From NCBI GenBank assembly GCA_964520905.1, contig CAZFQL010000017.1:1-64000 (forward strand): a stretch of 64,000 nucleotides of DNA, written 5' to 3'. The position numbers were made by a program, and so were the translations under genes. The DNA comes from JAGVIE01 sp964520905. Lineage in GTDB: Bacteria > Bacteroidota > Ignavibacteria > UBA10030 > SZUA-254. Below the pieces are notes generated by a model. The model saw only the letters and a program-made list of their open reading frames with translations, did no database searches and was not told the DNA's origin. This document shows, one piece after another, positions 42,610 through 52,183 of the stretch. Position 1 is the first letter of the stretch; the number at the start of each line of letters is the position of its first letter.

Positions 42610-43284
42610 TTAAGATTTTTTCTCGAAAATATGGAGGCGTGTTAGCCGGTGCTCTGTGCCATCGATAAGACGCTTGATGTTTGCACGATGGGTATAGAGC
42701 AACAACAGAGATATACCTATACTAAAGAAAATCAGAGTATTATAACCCTGGAGATAGGCATTGAAGACGTTATGGCGGAAAAACATCGTTAATGGAAAAG
42801 CGATGGCTCCGCTGATAGAACCCAGCGAAACATAGCGGGAGAGAACGAACACAAGCGCGAATATACCGATTGAAACCAGCACTTCAATCGTTGCTAATCC
42901 TAACAATACTCCGCCGGCAGTTGCGATACCTTTACCGCCACGGAAACCGCTGAAAGCAGTCCAGATATGTCCGAGTATCGCAGCACACCCGGCTATAATA
43001 CGGATAACGGTTATATCATCGAATGGTGTAACGTTTCTGAATGGCATTTCACCTGTCATAAACTTCGTAATGAGCATTGTAGCTATATACCCTTTAAGTA
43101 TATCGATAACAATAACCATTACACCGGCTTTCCATCCTAAGACCCGGATGACGTTAGTCCCGCCGGCATTACCACTGCCATAGTGCCGTATATCGACACC
43201 TTTAAGTAATTTAGTTACGATGATACTCGTTGGGATCGATCCAACCAGATAACTTAATACTATAATAATACCCAATGGTATCAT
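42610..43284 (-). CDS. plsY: Glycerol-3-phosphate acyltransferase
   Basis: A 224-residue membrane acyltransferase that uses acyl-phosphate to acylate glycerol 3-phosphate, the first step of phosphatidate synthesis. The three conserved motifs are in place: 'SYLVGSIPTSIIV', 'GSGNAGGTNVIRVLGWKAG' and 'GHIWTAFSGFRGGKGIATAGG'. Five or six hydrophobic helices. The gpsA gene follows it in the operon, supplying its substrate. Confidence 0.94.
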   Translation of the reverse strand: MIPLGIIIVLSYLVGSIPTSIIVTKLLKGVDIRHYGSGNAGGTNVIRVLGWKAGVMVIVIDILKGYIATMLITKFMTGEMPFRNVTPFDDITVIRIIAGCAAILGHIWTAFSGFRGGKGIATAGGVLLGLATIEVLVSIGIFALVFVLSRYVSLGSISGAIAFPLTMFFRHNVFNAYLQGYNTLIFFSIGISLLLLYTHRANIKRLIDGTEHRLTRLHIFEKKS

Positions 43285-43349
43285 AAATATTCCTTTTTCA
43301 TATAGGTTCTCTTATATAAGATACCTGAAATTTTACAAAGATTCAAGAA

Positions 43350-44063
43350 TTATATGGATTCCGTCACAAACCGTCTCGCTATAATTTGTGCCAGTTCGAG
43401 ATCTTCGGGAGTAGTAATCTTTATATTATCATAAGAACCAGCCACTATGTGAATTCGCATGCCGATACGTTCAACAAGATTCGCATCATCGGTTCCATAA
43501 TACCCCTCAATACGCGCCATTTCAAACGCACGCTTGATAATTGGGAACTGAAACGACTGCGGAGTTTGTGCAATCCATAACTGTTCACGAGCAAGAGTAT
43601 TTTCAGCGTACACGGCAACACTCGATTGTTTAATAGTATCCTTCGGACGAACGGCAGCTATTGCCGCACCATCCTCCTTTGCCGCTATCAGAACAGCGTG
43701 AATCAATTTTTGAGAGATGAAAGGACGCACTGCATCATGAATCAAAACCAAATCGACATTATATTTTTCCAATTCCTGCAAACAATTCCATACCGAGTCT
43801 TGCCGTTCAGCCCCGCCCTCCACCACTGAACTAACCTTAGTGAGGTTATGCAATTTGATAAGATTATTAAGCGGCTTCCTATTTTCTTTGTCGGAAGCCA
43901 GTATAATATTATCTATATCCGGAGAAGATTGAAAATGTTCGAGTGTTCGTATTATAATCGCCTTTCCCGCAACCTCAAGAAATTGCTTACTGATGCTGCC
44001 ACCCATTCGCTTTCCTGTCCCAGCAGCGGGAATAATAACACCGACTTTTTTTCCGGCAATCAT
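43350..44063 (-). CDS. ispD: 2-C-methyl-D-erythritol 4-phosphate cytidylyltransferase
   Basis: A 237-residue enzyme of the non-mevalonate isoprenoid pathway, making CDP-ME from MEP and CTP. The start 'IIPAAGTGKRMGG' carries the CTP loop (Gly-rich, Arg and Lys), 'VLIHDAVRPF' the metal-binding Asp, and 'RPKDTIK' and 'WIAQTPQSF' the MEP site. Length is normal. It is 10 bases from queA, so the two share a transcript. Confidence 0.95.
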   Translation of the reverse strand: MIAGKKVGVIIPAAGTGKRMGGSISKQFLEVAGKAIIIRTLEHFQSSPDIDNIILASDKENRKPLNNLIKLHNLTKVSSVVEGGAERQDSVWNCLQELEKYNVDLVLIHDAVRPFISQKLIHAVLIAAKEDGAAIAAVRPKDTIKQSSVAVYAENTLAREQLWIAQTPQSFQFPIIKRAFEMARIEGYYGTDDANLVERIGMRIHIVAGSYDNIKITTPEDLELAQIIARRFVTESI

Positions 44064-44072
44064 TTCTGTCGA

Positions 44073-45110
44073 TCAGAAAATCAACATTGCGTCGCCGTAA
44101 CTATAGAAACGCCACTTTTCTTTAATCGCCTTCTTATAAGCCTGCATCATGTAATCTCTTCCGCCGAAAGCACAAACCAGCATGAGCAGGGTAGACTCAG
44201 GCATGTGAAAATTCGTGATTAATTTATCGACAATCTTAAACTCATAAGGCGGAAAAATAAATTTATCAGTCCAACCTTTATAAGATTTAAGATGCCCGGT
44301 CGTCGTTACGCACGATTCAACGGCACGGCTGACACTTGTGCCGACCGCAAAAACGCTTCCGCGACTATCGATAGTCTTATTTACTATATCGACAGTCGAT
44401 TGAGGGATCTCATAATACTCTGAATCCATTTTATGTTTAGAAAGATCTTCCACCTCAACAGGCCTGAAAGAACCAAGCCCCAGATGCAGAGTAACCGGCG
44501 CAATCTTCACGCCTTTCTTTTCAATCGCTGTAAGCAAACGTTTTGTGAAATGAAGTCCGGCGGTCGGGGCGGCAACTGATCCGACATTTTTCGCAAAGAC
44601 AGTTTGATACGATTCTTTATCGTCTTCAACTGGATCGCGTTTGATGTAGTACGGCAGTGGTGTAACGCCTATTCGTTCGATAATCTTGAACAAATCGTTT
44701 TTATAATTGAATCTTACCGTTCTGCCGCGGGATGTTGTATTATCAATGACTTCGCACCATATTTTTCCATCATCGAAATATATTTTATTGCCGATACGAA
44801 CTTTCCTTGCCGGATCGACAATGACATCCCAGATGGCATCATCATGGTTTAACTCGCGAAGAAGGAATACTTCAATTTTTGCGTTTGTTTTTTCTTTCTT
44901 TCCGAATAAGCGTGCCGGGAAAACCCTCGTCTGATTAACGACAAGGCAATCTCCTTTCTTAAAATAATCAATCATGTCGGTGAACCGTTGTTCCCCGATA
45001 GAACCTTCGGCGCGATTTAATATCATGAGCCGGGAAGCATCGCGCGGTTTCGCCGGAAACTTAGCGATGAGATTGCGTGGCAGCGGATATTTAAAATCAG
45101 ATAGTTTCAT
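44073..45110 (-). CDS. queA: S-adenosylmethionine:tRNA ribosyltransferase-isomerase
   Basis: A 345-residue enzyme that moves the ribosyl group of SAM to preQ1-tRNA to give epoxyqueuosine, the penultimate step to queuosine. Family motifs 'YPLPRNLIAKFPAKPRDASRLM', 'NQTRVFPARLFG', 'GSVAAPTAGLHFT' and 'ITNFHMPESTLLMLVCAFGG' are all present. Precedes ispD in the operon. No tgt, queC or queF lies in this window. Confidence 0.95.
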   Translation of the reverse strand: MKLSDFKYPLPRNLIAKFPAKPRDASRLMILNRAEGSIGEQRFTDMIDYFKKGDCLVVNQTRVFPARLFGKKEKTNAKIEVFLLRELNHDDAIWDVIVDPARKVRIGNKIYFDDGKIWCEVIDNTTSRGRTVRFNYKNDLFKIIERIGVTPLPYYIKRDPVEDDKESYQTVFAKNVGSVAAPTAGLHFTKRLLTAIEKKGVKIAPVTLHLGLGSFRPVEVEDLSKHKMDSEYYEIPQSTVDIVNKTIDSRGSVFAVGTSVSRAVESCVTTTGHLKSYKGWTDKFIFPPYEFKIVDKLITNFHMPESTLLMLVCAFGGRDYMMQAYKKAIKEKWRFYSYGDAMLIF

Positions 45111-45159
45111 TTTATTTACCTTTCATTTTTTTGGTAAACCGTAATATTAAATCTCTTAT

Positions 45160-47916
45160 TTATTTATTTCTTAATTTATGCGCCGATTTATCGTGCAAAA
45201 CAGCCTGCGCGGCGGCTAATCTTGCAATCGGGACTCGATATGGCGAACAACTCACATAGTCCATACCTACATTATGGCAGAACTCAACTGAACGGGGATC
45301 ACCGCCATGTTCACCGCAAATACCGATCTCCAATTTCTTGTTTGATTTTCGTCCGCGCTCGATACTGATTTTGATTAGCTCGCCAATTCCTTCCTGATCG
45401 ATACTTTGGAATGGATCTTCCGGAAGAATTCCTTTCTCGAGATAATCCGGCAGGAATCCGCCGAAGTCATCGCGCGAGAAACCAAATCCCATCTGTGTAA
45501 GATCATTCGTACCGAACGAGAAAAATTGAGCGACTTGAGCTATCTTACCAGATACCAGCGCAGCTCTGGGTATTTCGATCATTGTACCAAACATATGCTT
45601 GATACTCTTGAGATTATACTTTGACAGCACTTCCTGATAAACCCGTTTTGCGATCTCATACTGATGGATTAACTCTTTTACATCGACAAGGACAGGTATC
45701 ATGATTTCAGGATAAGGTTTCTTTCCTTCCTTCAGAAGTTCGGCGGCTCCTTCAAATATCGCCCTGATTTGCATTTCGCTGACTTCTGGATATGTGATAC
45801 CCAAACGAACACCACGATGTCCCATCATAGGATTTGTTTCATGAAGATTTTCCGCCCGTTTTGACAACTCTTCCATCGAGATATCCAAGTCTTTTGCAAG
45901 TTGCTTCAATTTTTCGGGATCGCGCGGAACGAACTCATGAAGAGGCGGGTCTAAAAGACGAACAACCACCGGATACGGATCCATCGCCTCTAAGGTTCCC
46001 TTGATATCTTTTTTTACGTATGGGAATAATTCATCCAAAGCTTTACGCCGTTCAGTTTCTGTCTTCGACATAATCATTTTCCGTAATCTGAATAGCGGCT
46101 CTTCGGCTCCTTTGCCGTAGAACATATGTTCAGTACGGAACAATCCGATTCCCTGAGCGCCGAACCGGCGTCCCTTCTTTGCATCTTCCGGCGTATCTGC
46201 ATTCGTCCTGATTCCCAATCGTCGAATAGAATCACAAACTTTCAAAAAATCATTGAATATTTTGTTTTCTTCGGAAGCATCTATCATCTGAAGTTGACCG
46301 CCGTAAACATTTCCCTTAGTACCGTTGAGCGTAATCCAATCGCCTTCCCTGAAGATTTTCCCCTCGGCTACCATCTCTTTTTTCATTCCATCAATGTGCA
46401 AAGTACCACAGCCGACGATACAACACTTTCCCCACCCTCGCGCAACAAGTGCGGCGTGGGAAGTCATCCCTCCGCGTGCGGTCAAGATTGCTTCAGCAGC
46501 GCGCATACCTTCTACATCCTCAGGATTTGTTTCTTCTCGAACAAGGATTACTTTCTTCCCTTGCTTTGCCCATGCAACGGCATCCTGAGCCAAGAATACA
46601 ATCTGCCCGGCAGCGCCGCCAGGTCCGGCAGGCAATCCTTTGGCAAGAATTTTCTGCCCGCTCTCGATTTTTGGATCGATGATCGGATGCAGAAGTTCAT
46701 CTAACTGGGCGGGAGTTACGCGTGATACAGCCATCTCCTTTGTGATCAATTTTTCTTTCAGCATATCCATCGCAATCCGAACTGCCGCAGGTCCATTTCT
46801 TTTTCCGATGCGGCATTGCAGCATGAACATCCGTCCCTTTTCGATTGTAAACTCCAAGTCCTGCATATCTTTGTAATGTTTTTCCAGTCTTTTCTGGTAC
46901 TGGAAAAGTTCTTTGTAAAGTTTAGGCATCGCTTTCTCAAGGGACACGAGATCGTTGTTGTGTTCGGATTTTGATGATTCGTTAATAGGCGCAGGCGTAC
47001 GAATTCCGGCTACAACATCTTCCCCTTGTGCGTTGATCAGATACTCGCCGTAGAATTGTGCATCACCGTTACCGGGATTTCGCGTGAAGGCAACCCCTGT
47101 TGCAGAATCTTCGCCCATATTTCCAAAAACCATCGATTGAACATTAACGGCAGTTCCCCAATCGTCGGAAATTCCCTCGATGCGGCGATAACTGACGGCG
47201 CGTTTTCCGTTCCATGATGCAAATACTGCACCGATTCCGCCCCACAACTGTTCATACGGATCATCTGGAAAAGCTTTACCCAAAATTTCTTTAACACGTA
47301 CCTTGAACGCTCTACAAAGCTGTTCTAAATCTTCCGCGGTCATATCCGTATCCGATTTATAACCTTTTTCCTTTTTCAACTTCCCCATTATTTTTTCCAG
47401 CTGCTTGCGAATACCGCTTTCATCGTCCTTCGGCTCGATGCCGACAGCTTTCTCCATTACCACATCGGAGTACATCATAATGAGACGACGATAAGCATCG
47501 AATACAAATCGAGCGTTGCCGCCTGTTTTCTTGATGAGACCGGGAATTGTTTTTTCTGTCAAGCCGACATTCAGAACAGTTTCCATCATTCCCGGCATCG
47601 ATTTACGCGCACCCGAACGAACAGAAACCAGCAGGGGATTTTCAGAATCTCCGAATTTCTTTCCCATCAGCGTTTCCACCCGCTTCAAGCTTTTCTCAGC
47701 CTCTTCTTTCAAACCTTTCGGGTATGTTCTCTTGTTTTTGTAGTAGTAAATACATACTTCAGTCGTGATAGTGAAACCCGGAGGAACCGGGAGTTTTAAA
47801 TTTTTATGTCCTGCCATCTCGGCAAGGTTCGCACCTTTGCCGCCAAGGAGTTCCTTCATACTTTCTTTGCCGTCGGCTTTGCCGCCGCCAAAGAAATAAA
47901 CAAATTTATGTGCCAT
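45160..47916 (-). CDS. ppdK: Pyruvate, phosphate dikinase
   Basis: A 918-residue enzyme that interconverts pyruvate, ATP and phosphate with phosphoenolpyruvate, AMP and pyrophosphate. N-terminal ATP-grasp domain ('LLGGKGANLAEMAG', 'VSVRSGARKSMPGMMETVLNVGL'), swivelling phosphohistidine domain with 'TARGGMTSHAALVARGWGK', and a C-terminal PEP/pyruvate TIM barrel with 'RTEHMF', 'GTMIEIPRAALV' and 'GICGEHGG'. Length is normal. It suggests a pyrophosphate-linked or reversible lower glycolysis. The gene lies 49 bases upstream of queA. Confidence 0.96.
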   Translation of the reverse strand: MAHKFVYFFGGGKADGKESMKELLGGKGANLAEMAGHKNLKLPVPPGFTITTEVCIYYYKNKRTYPKGLKEEAEKSLKRVETLMGKKFGDSENPLLVSVRSGARKSMPGMMETVLNVGLTEKTIPGLIKKTGGNARFVFDAYRRLIMMYSDVVMEKAVGIEPKDDESGIRKQLEKIMGKLKKEKGYKSDTDMTAEDLEQLCRAFKVRVKEILGKAFPDDPYEQLWGGIGAVFASWNGKRAVSYRRIEGISDDWGTAVNVQSMVFGNMGEDSATGVAFTRNPGNGDAQFYGEYLINAQGEDVVAGIRTPAPINESSKSEHNNDLVSLEKAMPKLYKELFQYQKRLEKHYKDMQDLEFTIEKGRMFMLQCRIGKRNGPAAVRIAMDMLKEKLITKEMAVSRVTPAQLDELLHPIIDPKIESGQKILAKGLPAGPGGAAGQIVFLAQDAVAWAKQGKKVILVREETNPEDVEGMRAAEAILTARGGMTSHAALVARGWGKCCIVGCGTLHIDGMKKEMVAEGKIFREGDWITLNGTKGNVYGGQLQMIDASEENKIFNDFLKVCDSIRRLGIRTNADTPEDAKKGRRFGAQGIGLFRTEHMFYGKGAEEPLFRLRKMIMSKTETERRKALDELFPYVKKDIKGTLEAMDPYPVVVRLLDPPLHEFVPRDPEKLKQLAKDLDISMEELSKRAENLHETNPMMGHRGVRLGITYPEVSEMQIRAIFEGAAELLKEGKKPYPEIMIPVLVDVKELIHQYEIAKRVYQEVLSKYNLKSIKHMFGTMIEIPRAALVSGKIAQVAQFFSFGTNDLTQMGFGFSRDDFGGFLPDYLEKGILPEDPFQSIDQEGIGELIKISIERGRKSNKKLEIGICGEHGGDPRSVEFCHNVGMDYVSCSPYRVPIARLAAAQAVLHDKSAHKLRNK

Positions 47917-47936
47917 GTGTATTCCTATTTATCCTT

Positions 47937-48638
47937 TTATGTTGTAGATTGATTTGAAATCGTAGCTAAATACTCTTTTAATATTTTTGTTGATAGTGGA
48001 TTATTTACATCATTCATACGCTCTGGATGCCATTGAAGAAGTAGAAAAAAATGATCTCTATCAATATTCTCGAATTCCATTGCTTCGATGATCCCATCTT
48101 CGGCGTGGGCGGCAACTTTCAATCCATCTCCAGGTTTAGCAACAGCCTGATGATGACTTGAGTTGACAAGTCCGGAATTGATACTGGACATTTTGTAGAG
48201 TAAAGTTTCCATGCCGATATTTACAGGATGGCGGTTTTCAATACCGTTAGTTTTTCTATGAGATTTATACCCTGCTTCTTCAATATCCGGGATAAGCGTA
48301 CCGCCGAGGTGAATATTAACAAGTTGCATTCCCCGGCAAATTGCAAGCGTTGGGATTTTATTTTTCAAAACCTGATCGATAAGTTTTCTTTCAAAGTTAT
48401 CACGCTCTCTATCAACATCTTTAATATGTGGATGATTCACCTGTCCGTTGTATAATGCAGGATCTACATCGTTACCGCCGGTTAAAAGCAACCCATTACA
48501 ATCATTAAGAGCGTTTAAATTATCAAGTCTGTAAGACAATTTAATCCACTTGAGCGATATACCGCTCCCCTCCAACCACTTTATGTAGAAGTTGAATTTA
48601 TCCTCGGAGATCATAGTGTCGGTAACACCGATTACCAT
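47937..48638 (-). CDS. Class I glutamine amidotransferase-like peptidase C26 (PuuD-like)
   Basis: A 233-residue gamma-glutamyl hydrolase of the PuuD/C26 type. Nucleophile Cys101 lies in 'AICRGMQLVN', the catalytic His and Glu in 'LLQWHPERM', and 'LLLTGGNDVDPALYNG' is the oxyanion strand-loop. Such proteins cut gamma-glutamyl-GABA or other gamma-glutamyl amides; no putrescine pathway genes are near, so the substrate is open. Start overlaps the lpxK stop by one base, so it rides on the lpxB-lpxK transcript. Confidence 0.88.
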   Translation of the reverse strand: MVIGVTDTMISEDKFNFYIKWLEGSGISLKWIKLSYRLDNLNALNDCNGLLLTGGNDVDPALYNGQVNHPHIKDVDRERDNFERKLIDQVLKNKIPTLAICRGMQLVNIHLGGTLIPDIEEAGYKSHRKTNGIENRHPVNIGMETLLYKMSSINSGLVNSSHHQAVAKPGDGLKVAAHAEDGIIEAMEFENIDRDHFFLLLQWHPERMNDVNNPLSTKILKEYLATISNQSTT

Positions 48639-49696
48639 CAGGCGGCGCCTCTTATTGTTTGATCAAGAATAGCGTGCAAGTTTTTTTCACCATCGGTAAC
48701 AACAGCTTCAATCTCCAAAAAGTATAATGCCTTCGATGGAAACGATTTCGGTATCTTTATCGATAATAATCGCATTGCGTCTTTTTCGGTCGTAATAATT
48801 GAGTCTGCTTTATGCTTTTCATATTTATCTTGAATTTCAATCAAATCAGCTTCACTGTAGCGGTGGTGATCCGGAAAAATAATCATATCTTTAACAGAGA
48901 GTCCAACCACGGCTAAAGTATTTTTGAAGGAATCCGGGTTCCCGATGCCGCAAAACGCTACGCAGTCGTTGCGATCTTTAGTCGGATAATCAGTTTGGTT
49001 TAGAAGTTCGAAATCCCGAACTCCTTTTGACCTGAATTGTACGATTGCTGTATCTTTATGGTAATATTTCTTAAGCATAATACCGTTTTCATCGGTCGAA
49101 CCAGAATCCTGAGTAACCACAATAAAATCCGCTCTCCGTAATGAGGAGAAAGGTTCACGGCGTAAACCTGCAGGCAACATTCCGATCGCCGGAAGAAGCT
49201 TTCTTCCATCAACTATAACAATATCGAGGTCACGAACAATTCCCCGATGCTGGAAACCGTCATCGAGTAAAATAACGTCGGGTTTATATTTCTCAACTAT
49301 TTTTTTTGCTACACGAGCGCGGTTTTCATCAACGGCTACTATCACAGACGGGAACTTCTTCGCTATCTGAAAAGGTTCATCACCTATCGTCTCTGCTGTT
49401 CCGCTGAGTGTGTTTCCATCAGAAACAATCTTAGTGCCCTTCGTCGTTCTCTTATATCCCCTGCTTAGAACCGCAATCTTCCTGTTCTGCTTGAGAAAAT
49501 ACCGAATCAGATATTCAACCATCGGTGTTTTTCCAGTCCCACCCGCCGTGATGTTGCCGACAGAAATCACCGGAATACCGACCTGCACTGCCTTAAAAAT
49601 ACCGGTATCATAACACCAGTTTCTAATTATAACTCCAAAACAATAGAGCCATGAAAGTGGTATTAATATAAATTGAAAAAAATTCAAATCACTCAA
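48638..49696 (-). CDS. lpxK: Tetraacyldisaccharide 4'-kinase
   Basis: A 352-residue inner-membrane-associated kinase that phosphorylates the 4' position of lipid A precursor. The Walker A of this non-classical P-loop is Ala51-Gly-Gly-Thr-Gly-Lys-Thr57 ('NITAGGTGKT'), then 'SRGYKR', 'ILDDGFQHRGIVRDLDIVIVDG' and 'TTEKDAMR'. A hydrophobic N-terminal segment (1-25) anchors it. It starts just after lpxB (stop-to-start one base), as in many lipid A operons. Confidence 0.94.
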   Translation of the reverse strand: MSDLNFFQFILIPLSWLYCFGVIIRNWCYDTGIFKAVQVGIPVISVGNITAGGTGKTPMVEYLIRYFLKQNRKIAVLSRGYKRTTKGTKIVSDGNTLSGTAETIGDEPFQIAKKFPSVIVAVDENRARVAKKIVEKYKPDVILLDDGFQHRGIVRDLDIVIVDGRKLLPAIGMLPAGLRREPFSSLRRADFIVVTQDSGSTDENGIMLKKYYHKDTAIVQFRSKGVRDFELLNQTDYPTKDRNDCVAFCGIGNPDSFKNTLAVVGLSVKDMIIFPDHHRYSEADLIEIQDKYEKHKADSIITTEKDAMRLLSIKIPKSFPSKALYFLEIEAVVTDGEKNLHAILDQTIRGAA

Positions 49697-49697
49697 T

Positions 49698-50846
49698 TCA
49701 CACTAATGAAAAAATTGTATCTGCCACACGACTTGATGCGCCTATCGTACCCAGGCGATACTTGACAACAGATAGTTTTTCTGCAATTTCTTTGCTCATA
49801 GCCTTATCTTCCAGCATCGTTAAAGCTTCCCGTGCAAGGCGCTGAGGCGTAACTTTTGATTGTAATAATTCTGGAACTATCCTTTCACCGGCAACGATAT
49901 TAACCAAACCGATATTTTTAATCCTAACGAGCATCCGTCCGATTAAATATGAAAACCACGAAGTTTTATAAACCACAATCATCGGTGTTTGGTAAAATGC
50001 AGTCTCAAGAGTAGCCGTTCCCGATGTCACAAGAGCTACGTCTGAATTTTTCATGATATCGTAAGTGGCATTCTGGATTAACTGAACCGGAAAATCATTC
50101 CGCGTAAAAGTTTTTACATAATCGAAATTTAACACTGATGATACTCCAACGGCAATTTGAACGCCTGACTGTGCATGGAGTATTCTTGCGGCACCGAGCA
50201 TAGCGGGGAATATGCGTTCGAGTTCCTGAGTTCGGCTTCCCGGGAACAATCCGAGTATCGGTTTATCTTCAACGAAACCATAACGCTTGCAAAATTCCCG
50301 TTTCCCCTGCGGCTCTGTAAATACTTCTAACAACGGGTGACCAACAAATTCAACGTCGATACCCTCTCTCCGGTAAATTTCTTCTTCGAAAGGAAATGCT
50401 ACGAGCATTTTATCGATCAACCCTTTCATCTTTTTTACTCTACCGGATTTCCATGCCCACACCTGCGGGCTGATGTAATAAACTATCTTTACTCTATATT
50501 CACGCGCAGCACGGGCAAATCGGAGATTGAACCCGGGATAATCGATTAATAATATAATATCCGGTTTTTTTACCTTTAACAATACCTTTAATGTTTGCTC
50601 GACAGACTTCAATAATGGTAGATGCCGGAGAACTTCCCAAAACCCCATCACCGAGATTTCTCTGACGTGATAGATCAATTCCATTCCTTCTGCCTGCATC
50701 TTATCACCGCCAATACCGAAGATGACGGCATCGGGATCGCGGCGCTTTAGTTCGCGCACGACACCGGAACCATGCAGATCACCGGACGCTTCGCCTGCAA
50801 TTATGAGGATACGCAATGGTTTATCTTTTGACATACCAAAGAACAA
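49698..50846 (-). CDS. lpxB: Lipid-A-disaccharide synthase
   Basis: A 382-residue GT19 glycosyltransferase that joins lipid X to UDP-diacylglucosamine. 'IIAGEASGDLHGSGVV' at the start, 'IDYPGFNLRFA' and 'YYISPQVWAWKSGRVKKMK' are diagnostic, with 'LFPGSRTQELERIFPAML' in the nucleotide-binding half. The start may be ATG 50846 or ATG 50834; the first overlaps the preceding gene by 26 bases. lpxK follows. Confidence 0.95.
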   Translation of the reverse strand: MFFGMSKDKPLRILIIAGEASGDLHGSGVVRELKRRDPDAVIFGIGGDKMQAEGMELIYHVREISVMGFWEVLRHLPLLKSVEQTLKVLLKVKKPDIILLIDYPGFNLRFARAAREYRVKIVYYISPQVWAWKSGRVKKMKGLIDKMLVAFPFEEEIYRREGIDVEFVGHPLLEVFTEPQGKREFCKRYGFVEDKPILGLFPGSRTQELERIFPAMLGAARILHAQSGVQIAVGVSSVLNFDYVKTFTRNDFPVQLIQNATYDIMKNSDVALVTSGTATLETAFYQTPMIVVYKTSWFSYLIGRMLVRIKNIGLVNIVAGERIVPELLQSKVTPQRLAREALTMLEDKAMSKEIAEKLSVVKYRLGTIGASSRVADTIFSLV

Positions 50847-51399
50847 TTAGTATCAGTGTTACCAGAGTAATAGCTTGTAATGTGCGGCGTTCGGATTTAA
50901 ATCCACTCTTCATGTCTATTTCAGGCTGAGGATGAGATCCGCCGGCATATTTTTTCATCGATGGAACAAAGCGAGGTACTGCCTGGAAATATTTAACGTA
51001 CTCATCGAGAAATTTTTTCATTAAACCTTCTTCCTCAAGACTGATTATCATTGTATATTGGAAGAAAAAATAGAATAGTCCGACCAGCGCAAGCAATGGA
51101 GAGTCAGCCATGAGACCAAATCCAAAATACATCAACATGTTACCCAAATAGAGCGGATTACGGACGTAAGAAAAGGGTCCCTTCGTTATCAGGTACGAAG
51201 CCCCGACATTACCCGTGGTTCGCGTCTCGCTTCCAGCATAAGAGACGCCCCAAAACCGGAGGAACTCTCCTAAGATGACAAAACAAAATCCGATCAGCAT
51301 ACTGGTAATTGTTGGATGAGCTACGTAAACAAGCACAAGTAAAAATGGAATCGGTGTATAGCTTCTATATTTAAAAAGAATTTGTCGAAAATCCATCAT
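50821..51399 (-). CDS. Isoprenylcysteine methyltransferase/phospholipid methyltransferase-like protein
   Basis: A 192-residue membrane protein of the ICMT/PEMT methyltransferase superfamily. Four hydrophobic helices flank the family block 'GAYLITKGPFSYVRNPLYLGNMLMYFG'-type sequence ('GPFSYVRNPLYLG' seen here) and a 'LEEEGLMKKFLDEYVKYFQAVPRFVPS' end which forms the SAM site with the RNPLY arginine. The substrate is unknown; bacterial members methylate lipids or small amines. It overlaps both neighbours, lpxB by 26 bases and the HAD gene by 4. Confidence 0.82.
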   Translation of the reverse strand: MMDFRQILFKYRSYTPIPFLLVLVYVAHPTITSMLIGFCFVILGEFLRFWGVSYAGSETRTTGNVGASYLITKGPFSYVRNPLYLGNMLMYFGFGLMADSPLLALVGLFYFFFQYTMIISLEEEGLMKKFLDEYVKYFQAVPRFVPSMKKYAGGSHPQPEIDMKSGFKSERRTLQAITLVTLILIVLWYVKR

Positions 51400-52136
51400 C
51401 CACCTATAAATACTTCCTTTGCGGCAAGCTGAGCTTGTCGATGTTTTTTTAAGCCATAATGCTTTTTCGTTTGTCGATTTTCTATCATTTTTTGCAATCT
51501 TATTTTAATATCTGTAAACGTCCGGTATTCATAATACGAGATATTTTCCTGACGGCAATATTTCAGCAATTCATCTTTTGCAAAAACAACATCAGCGTAT
51601 CGCACCGGACATCGATCTGAAAATCCCTCGCCGATATACACGATGATGTCGTCATCGCCTGAGAGTGTGAGCATATGGTTACGCTTGCAGCACGCACACC
51701 GGTTACAAACTTCATCCGTGAAGGGGAATGACGGTTGGAACATAATTTTTGATGTACCATCCATCGGCGTTAAATCCAGATGGTTAGCATAAAATACAGA
51801 GTCTGGAATATTGTTATGTCTGAGAATTCGATCTATATAATAATCCATGCCGTCACTTACTATGTAATAGGCAAATCCCTGCGAGCGGCAAAAACTAAGA
51901 AAATCTGCAAACGATGAGTCGATTTTCTGTGAATCTAAAAATGTATCCAGAACGCTTTTATCTGTACCGGAACATGCGGCACATTCACGATGGAAACATT
52001 CCACAGCGGATATCGTGCCGGCACGGTACTCTTCGATGAAATCTAAACATCGTTTTCCACCGAACTTTTCAAACATAGCGTCACCGACATCGATAGTGGT
52101 AATGGTTCCGTCAAAATCTATGAATATATTTATCAT
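51396..52136 (-). CDS. HAD-family phosphatase, MtnX-like
   Basis: A 246-residue haloacid dehalogenase-type phosphatase. Nucleophile Asp7 and acid/base Asp9 lie in 'FIDFDGTIT'; 'YYIVSDGMDYYI' is motif II and 'VVYIGEGFSDRCPVRYADVVFAK'-type sequence the Gly-Asp motif region. A Cys-rich 'CNRCACCKRNHM' between them is typical of the MtnX/phosphoserine-phosphatase branch (methionine salvage or serine). No mtn genes are near, so substrate is open. Overlaps the ICMT-like gene by 4 bases. Confidence 0.82.
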   Translation of the reverse strand: MINIFIDFDGTITTIDVGDAMFEKFGGKRCLDFIEEYRAGTISAVECFHRECAACSGTDKSVLDTFLDSQKIDSSFADFLSFCRSQGFAYYIVSDGMDYYIDRILRHNNIPDSVFYANHLDLTPMDGTSKIMFQPSFPFTDEVCNRCACCKRNHMLTLSGDDDIIVYIGEGFSDRCPVRYADVVFAKDELLKYCRQENISYYEYRTFTDIKIRLQKMIENRQTKKHYGLKKHRQAQLAAKEVFIGG

Positions 52137-52183
52137 CGATAAGTTTTATTGCCTGACGTGATCGAAAAGTTTGTGTAAAAGAT

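Noticed and set aside
46126..46704. 192-codon plus-strand frame within ppdK
   Set aside because: Shadow of the strongly conserved ppdK coding strand; no recognisable protein features.
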